8,099 nucleotides of DNA. Origin: Klebsiella pneumoniae (GTDB taxonomy: Bacteria; Pseudomonadota; Gammaproteobacteria; Pseudomonadales; Azotimanducaceae). The stretch is from positions 1 to 8,099 of the forward strand of contig CAMDVY010000121.1 of the NCBI GenBank assembly GCA_945878745.1, written 5' to 3'. Of this stretch, positions 5,761-8,099 are shown piece by piece (the first letter of the stretch is position 1; every line of letters starts with the position of its first letter). The notes under the pieces are model-generated. The model ran no database searches and was not told where the DNA came from. It saw nothing but the letters and a program-made list of their open reading frames with translations. Position numbers and translations under genes: made by a program.

Positions 5761-6918
5761 TCAAACGAGTTGCGCTGCCAGGCTGCCGATCGCGACGCCG
5801 CGACGGCCTTGACGGATTTCATTGCGATCGTGGCCACTGGTCAGGTAGCCAATGGAAATACCGGTTGCCGGATCAACCCAGGCCAGCTGCCCACCCGCGC
5901 CATTGTGGCCAAATGACTCCGGTGAGCAGGTTTTACCAAAACCTCTGAATCCACGGTCGTTGTCACCGGCAATGATGATACCCAGACCCCGGTTCGCAAG
6001 TTTGCCGGTAAAGGGATCACGCAGCTCACCCGTTCGCACCCGCCGAGCACTCGTGCGCGTTGTTTCCGACCAGACGGAAACCCCATCGAGACCACCATGC
6101 AGGAGCGCCTGATAAAACAGCGCTACATCCGCCGCAGTTGCAAAACCTCCACCACCCGGCACGCCGACCGCCCGGTTCACGGGCTTGTTAAAGTTGAGGA
6201 TCGCTTCTTCAGTGACTTCAGTCACGGGTGGTATTGGCAAACCCATCGCCTTGTATTCTTCAGGCGTCATGCGCTGGCCGACGTGCGTGCATTCCACGGC
6301 ACGTGCATTGTCGGCCGCACCTTCGAGACCGACGATGAGATCGTTCAAACCCAACGGTTGCGTGACATGTTGGCGCACAAAATCCACGTACCGCATGCCG
6401 CTTCGGCGTTCGATGATCTCGGCAATGACCCACATCGTCGACGTGGGATGGTATTCGTACCGGCTGCCGGCCGGCCACGACAAACGCCATTGTCCATAAC
6501 GCGTCGCACGACGGGCCGGATCGAGCCAATCTTCCGGACGGAACGGAGCGGCCGGAAACCCGGCGGTGTGGGTAAAGAGGTGAGCGACCGTGACATCCTG
6601 TTTGCCGTTGGCGGCGAATTCCGGAACGATGTCGGCAACCTTTTCGTTCTCGTCAAGATTGCCAGACTGGAACAGAAGCCACGCCGCCGAAGACGTGATG
6701 CCCTTGGTGGCCGAGAACAAACAGAACAGGCTGTTATCGTCACAGCCGCCGAAGTGTTCAAGCACGCCTACCTTGCCGTGCCGGGCAATGGCAATCTGAA
6801 CCGCCGGCAGGAGACCTACATCCACTTCACGACGGACCCGGGCGAGGAGCTTGTCGACAGCTACCTGATCAAGCCCTATAGCCTGAGCGTCGCTGCGTCG
6901 GTTATCTGGGAGTGTCAT
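5761..6918 (-). CDS. Serine hydrolase of the beta-lactamase class C / EstB-like family
   Basis: This 385-residue protein has a penicillin-binding/beta-lactamase fold. Motif 1 is S-A-T-K with nucleophile Ser69 and Lys72. Motif 2 is Y-H-P at 156-158 in Y-E-Y-H-P-T-S, where true class C enzymes have Y-S-N. Motif 3 is H-N-G at 338-340 in F-G-H-N-G-A-G-G-Q, in place of K-T-G. Relatives with these variants are usually esterases or peptidases, so antibiotic resistance should not be assumed. No signal peptide is seen, so it is probably cytoplasmic. A longer open frame extends upstream to 7107, but the ATG at 6918 has GAGGAG 6 bases before it and the extra residues look non-coding. It leads the operon with apbE (5-base gap) and the alpha/beta hydrolase. 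Confidence 0.92.
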   Translation of the reverse strand: MTLPDNRRSDAQAIGLDQVAVDKLLARVRREVDVGLLPAVQIAIARHGKVGVLEHFGGCDDNSLFCLFSATKGITSSAAWLLFQSGNLDENEKVADIVPEFAANGKQDVTVAHLFTHTAGFPAAPFRPEDWLDPARRATRYGQWRLSWPAGSRYEYHPTSTMWVIAEIIERRSGMRYVDFVRQHVTQPLGLNDLIVGLEGAADNARAVECTHVGQRMTPEEYKAMGLPIPPVTEVTEEAILNFNKPVNRAVGVPGGGGFATAADVALFYQALLHGGLDGVSVWSETTRTSARRVRTGELRDPFTGKLANRGLGIIIAGDNDRGFRGFGKTCSPESFGHNGAGGQLAWVDPATGISIGYLTSGHDRNEIRQGRRGVAIGSLAAQLV

Positions 6919-6924
6919 GGGCTT

Positions 6925-6930
6925 CTCCTC
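6925..6930 (-). promoter_or_regulatory. Shine-Dalgarno site fixing the hydrolase start
   Basis: GAGGAG on the minus strand, 6 bases before the ATG at 6918. It fixes the start and excludes a 63-residue upstream extension that would reach over the start of the divergent plus-strand gene. Confidence 0.7.
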
Positions 6931-6985
6931 GTTTTCGGGTGATTCTCGTCTGATTTCAACAACCACCGCATGATGGCCAAAGCGG

Positions 6986-7014
6986 TTGGGCGGCGCAACG
7001 CGGCTCGCTACAAT
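6986..7014 (+). promoter_or_regulatory. Candidate sigma-70 promoter for the cysteine synthase-like gene
   Basis: TTGGGC at 6986-6991 and TACAAT at 7009-7014 are separated by 17 bases. The -10 matches five of six consensus bases, the -35 only three. Transcription would begin near 7020, giving a leader of about 75 bases. The match is visual only. Confidence 0.35.
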
Positions 7015-7084
7015 GGCGTTAACCAGCTGGCATGGCGCGAGTACGATGATCGACGCACCTGACCAAGCGCATTCAATTGTTTTC

Positions 7085-7090
7085 AAAGGA
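7085..7090 (+). promoter_or_regulatory. Ribosome binding site of the cysteine synthase-like gene
   Basis: AAAGGA stands 5 bases before the ATG at 7096, supporting that start. Confidence 0.6.
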
Positions 7091-7095
7091 CATTC

Positions 7096-8082
7096 ATGGC
7101 AACGCATCCCGGTTTCGCGGGCGTCGTAGGCAACACACCGCTGATTCGAATGGAAACCCTCTCCAGGGAAACTGGCTGCGAGATTCTTGGCAAGGCGGAA
7201 TTCATGAATCCCGGCGGCAGTGTGAAAGACCGTGCAGCCCTATGGATCGTTCGCGAGCACGAGAAAAGTGGCGCGCTGAAAGCCGGTGGCACCGTCGTCG
7301 AAGGCACTGCTGGCAATACCGGAATCGGATTGGTCCACGTCTGCAACGCGCGTGGCTACAAGACCGTCATTTATATGCCGGATAACCAGTCAAAGGAAAA
7401 GGTCGACATTCTCCGAACGCTGGGGGCCGAAGTGCGGGTCGTGAAGACCGTGCCCTACGCTGACGACATGAACTATCAGAAGCAGGCGGGCCGATATGCG
7501 GCCAGTATCGAAGGTGGTGTGTGGGCGAACCAGTTCGACAACACGGCCAATGCACTCGCCCATTATGAATCGACCGGCCCGGAAATCTGGCAACAGACCA
7601 ACGGCAACCTCCATGCTTTCACCTGCGCGGTAGGTACCGGTGGCACGATCAACGGAATCTCCCGCTATCTCAAGGAGCAGGACCCCACGTGCCAGATCGT
7701 ACTCGCCGACCCCTTCGGCAGTGCCCTGTTCAACTGGGTATCCACCGGCACCGCAACGATGACGCCGGGACCAAGCATCACCGAAGGCATCGGCAATTCT
7801 CGCGTCACGCAGAATCTGGCGGGCGCCCGCATCGACAAAGCCGTGCAAGTGCCCGATAAGGACATGGTACGGCTGGTATACCGCATGTTGCGCGAAGATG
7901 GCTGGTTCTTCGGCTCCAGCACCGGCATCAACCTGGGCGCCGCGGTGCAGATTGCCCAGAACCTCGGCCCCGGCCACACCATCGTCACTATCCTTTGCGA
8001 CGCCGGGCACAAGTATCAATCAACGCTGTTCAACCCAGCATTTCTTGAAGCCAAGGGTTTGACGCAGTACGCCGCGCCTTAG
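7096..8082 (+). CDS. Cysteine synthase-like PLP enzyme (fold type II)
   Basis: This 328-residue protein is homologous to O-acetylserine sulfhydrylase, which makes cysteine from O-acetylserine and sulfide. The start V-G-N-T-P-L (11-16) is typical. The PLP lysine is Lys44 in P-G-G-S-V-K-D-R. The substrate loop is T-A-G-N-T at 71-75, preceded by E-G, where CysK has E-P-T-S-G-N-T. The phosphate-binding loop is G-T-G-G-T at 180-184. The C-terminal PLP-nitrogen region is F-G-S-S-T-G at 272-277, and C-D-A-G-H-K-Y-Q-S at 301-309 matches the family's C-D-x-G-x-R-Y-x-S. Overall it resembles the branch that includes yeast Mcy1 (YGR012W), whose true substrate is unclear, so the symbol cysK is not assigned. 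It is monocistronic as far as seen, ends 17 bases from the edge, and is divergent from the hydrolase operon. Confidence 0.9.
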   Translation: MATHPGFAGVVGNTPLIRMETLSRETGCEILGKAEFMNPGGSVKDRAALWIVREHEKSGALKAGGTVVEGTAGNTGIGLVHVCNARGYKTVIYMPDNQSKEKVDILRTLGAEVRVVKTVPYADDMNYQKQAGRYAASIEGGVWANQFDNTANALAHYESTGPEIWQQTNGNLHAFTCAVGTGGTINGISRYLKEQDPTCQIVLADPFGSALFNWVSTGTATMTPGPSITEGIGNSRVTQNLAGARIDKAVQVPDKDMVRLVYRMLREDGWFFGSSTGINLGAAVQIAQNLGPGHTIVTILCDAGHKYQSTLFNPAFLEAKGLTQYAAP

Positions 8083-8099
8083 CCGCAATGGCAGACCGG

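Larger units (their letters stand above)
6919..7095. other. 177-base divergent intergenic region
   Basis: This stretch separates the start of the minus-strand hydrolase operon from the start of the plus-strand cysteine synthase-like gene, so it must hold both promoters or be near them. A fair plus-strand candidate is listed separately. I did not find a clear minus-strand promoter. No riboswitch-like structure was recognised. Confidence 0.5.

Noticed and set aside
6097..6942. 281-codon plus-strand open frame opposite the beta-lactamase-fold gene
   Set aside because: The minus-strand frame carries full family motifs; this antisense frame has no recognisable motif, is rich in Arg and His as expected for a high-GC shadow, and has no ribosome site.
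6919..7107. 63-residue N-terminal extension of the beta-lactamase-fold hydrolase
   Set aside because: It overlaps the start of the divergent gene, has no ribosome site and reads as non-coding, while the ATG at 6918 has GAGGAG at ideal spacing.
7390..8019. 209-codon minus-strand open frame opposite the cysteine synthase-like gene
   Set aside because: It is a shadow of a well-supported PLP enzyme gene; no motif or start signal supports it.

Overview
The window looks like ordinary chromosomal DNA from a Gram-negative bacterium, most likely a gammaproteobacterium. This rests on moderately high GC by eye, clear Shine-Dalgarno sites, several exported or periplasmic proteins, a lipoprotein signal peptide and protein-level resemblance to gammaproteobacterial families. 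I cannot name a genus. No RNA gene, insertion sequence, phage gene or CRISPR array is visible.

Layout. Six complete genes and one truncated gene lie on the minus strand; one gene at the right edge lies on the plus strand. Reading the minus strand in its own direction (right to left) there are two blocks. Block A (6918 down to 3611) is a tight three-gene operon: a serine beta-lactamase-fold hydrolase, an exported ApbE-type FAD:protein FMN transferase, and an alpha/beta hydrolase, with gaps of 5 and 12 bases. Block B (3174 down to base 1) is an exported TlpA-like thioredoxin, a small exported protein of unknown function, a TPR/coiled-coil protein of 623 residues, and the first 20 codons of a probable lipoprotein that runs off the edge. 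The last three are spaced by 12 and 5 bases. A 436-base gene-poor gap holding several inverted repeats separates the blocks and probably carries the block B promoter. On the plus strand, divergent from block A, a PLP-dependent cysteine synthase-like gene (7096-8082) occupies the right end.

How the genes may work together. Block B is an envelope gene set. The small exported protein and the TPR protein resemble a pair that I recall lying next to TolQ/ExbB, ExbD and TonB-like genes in gammaproteobacteria, in clusters related to the Myxococcus Glt/Agl envelope machinery. If that is right, the rest of the machine should lie just left of base 1. The TlpA and ApbE proteins both resemble, from memory, the versions found in TlpA-DUF4266-DUF3570-ApbE clusters, but neither DUF gene is in this window. 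The hydrolases of block A and the cysteine synthase homologue look like accessory metabolism without a pathway that can be named from this window.

The most interesting leads are the probable envelope-machine operon, the dispersed TlpA/ApbE pair, the cysteine synthase homologue with a changed substrate loop, and the repeat-rich gap between the two blocks.
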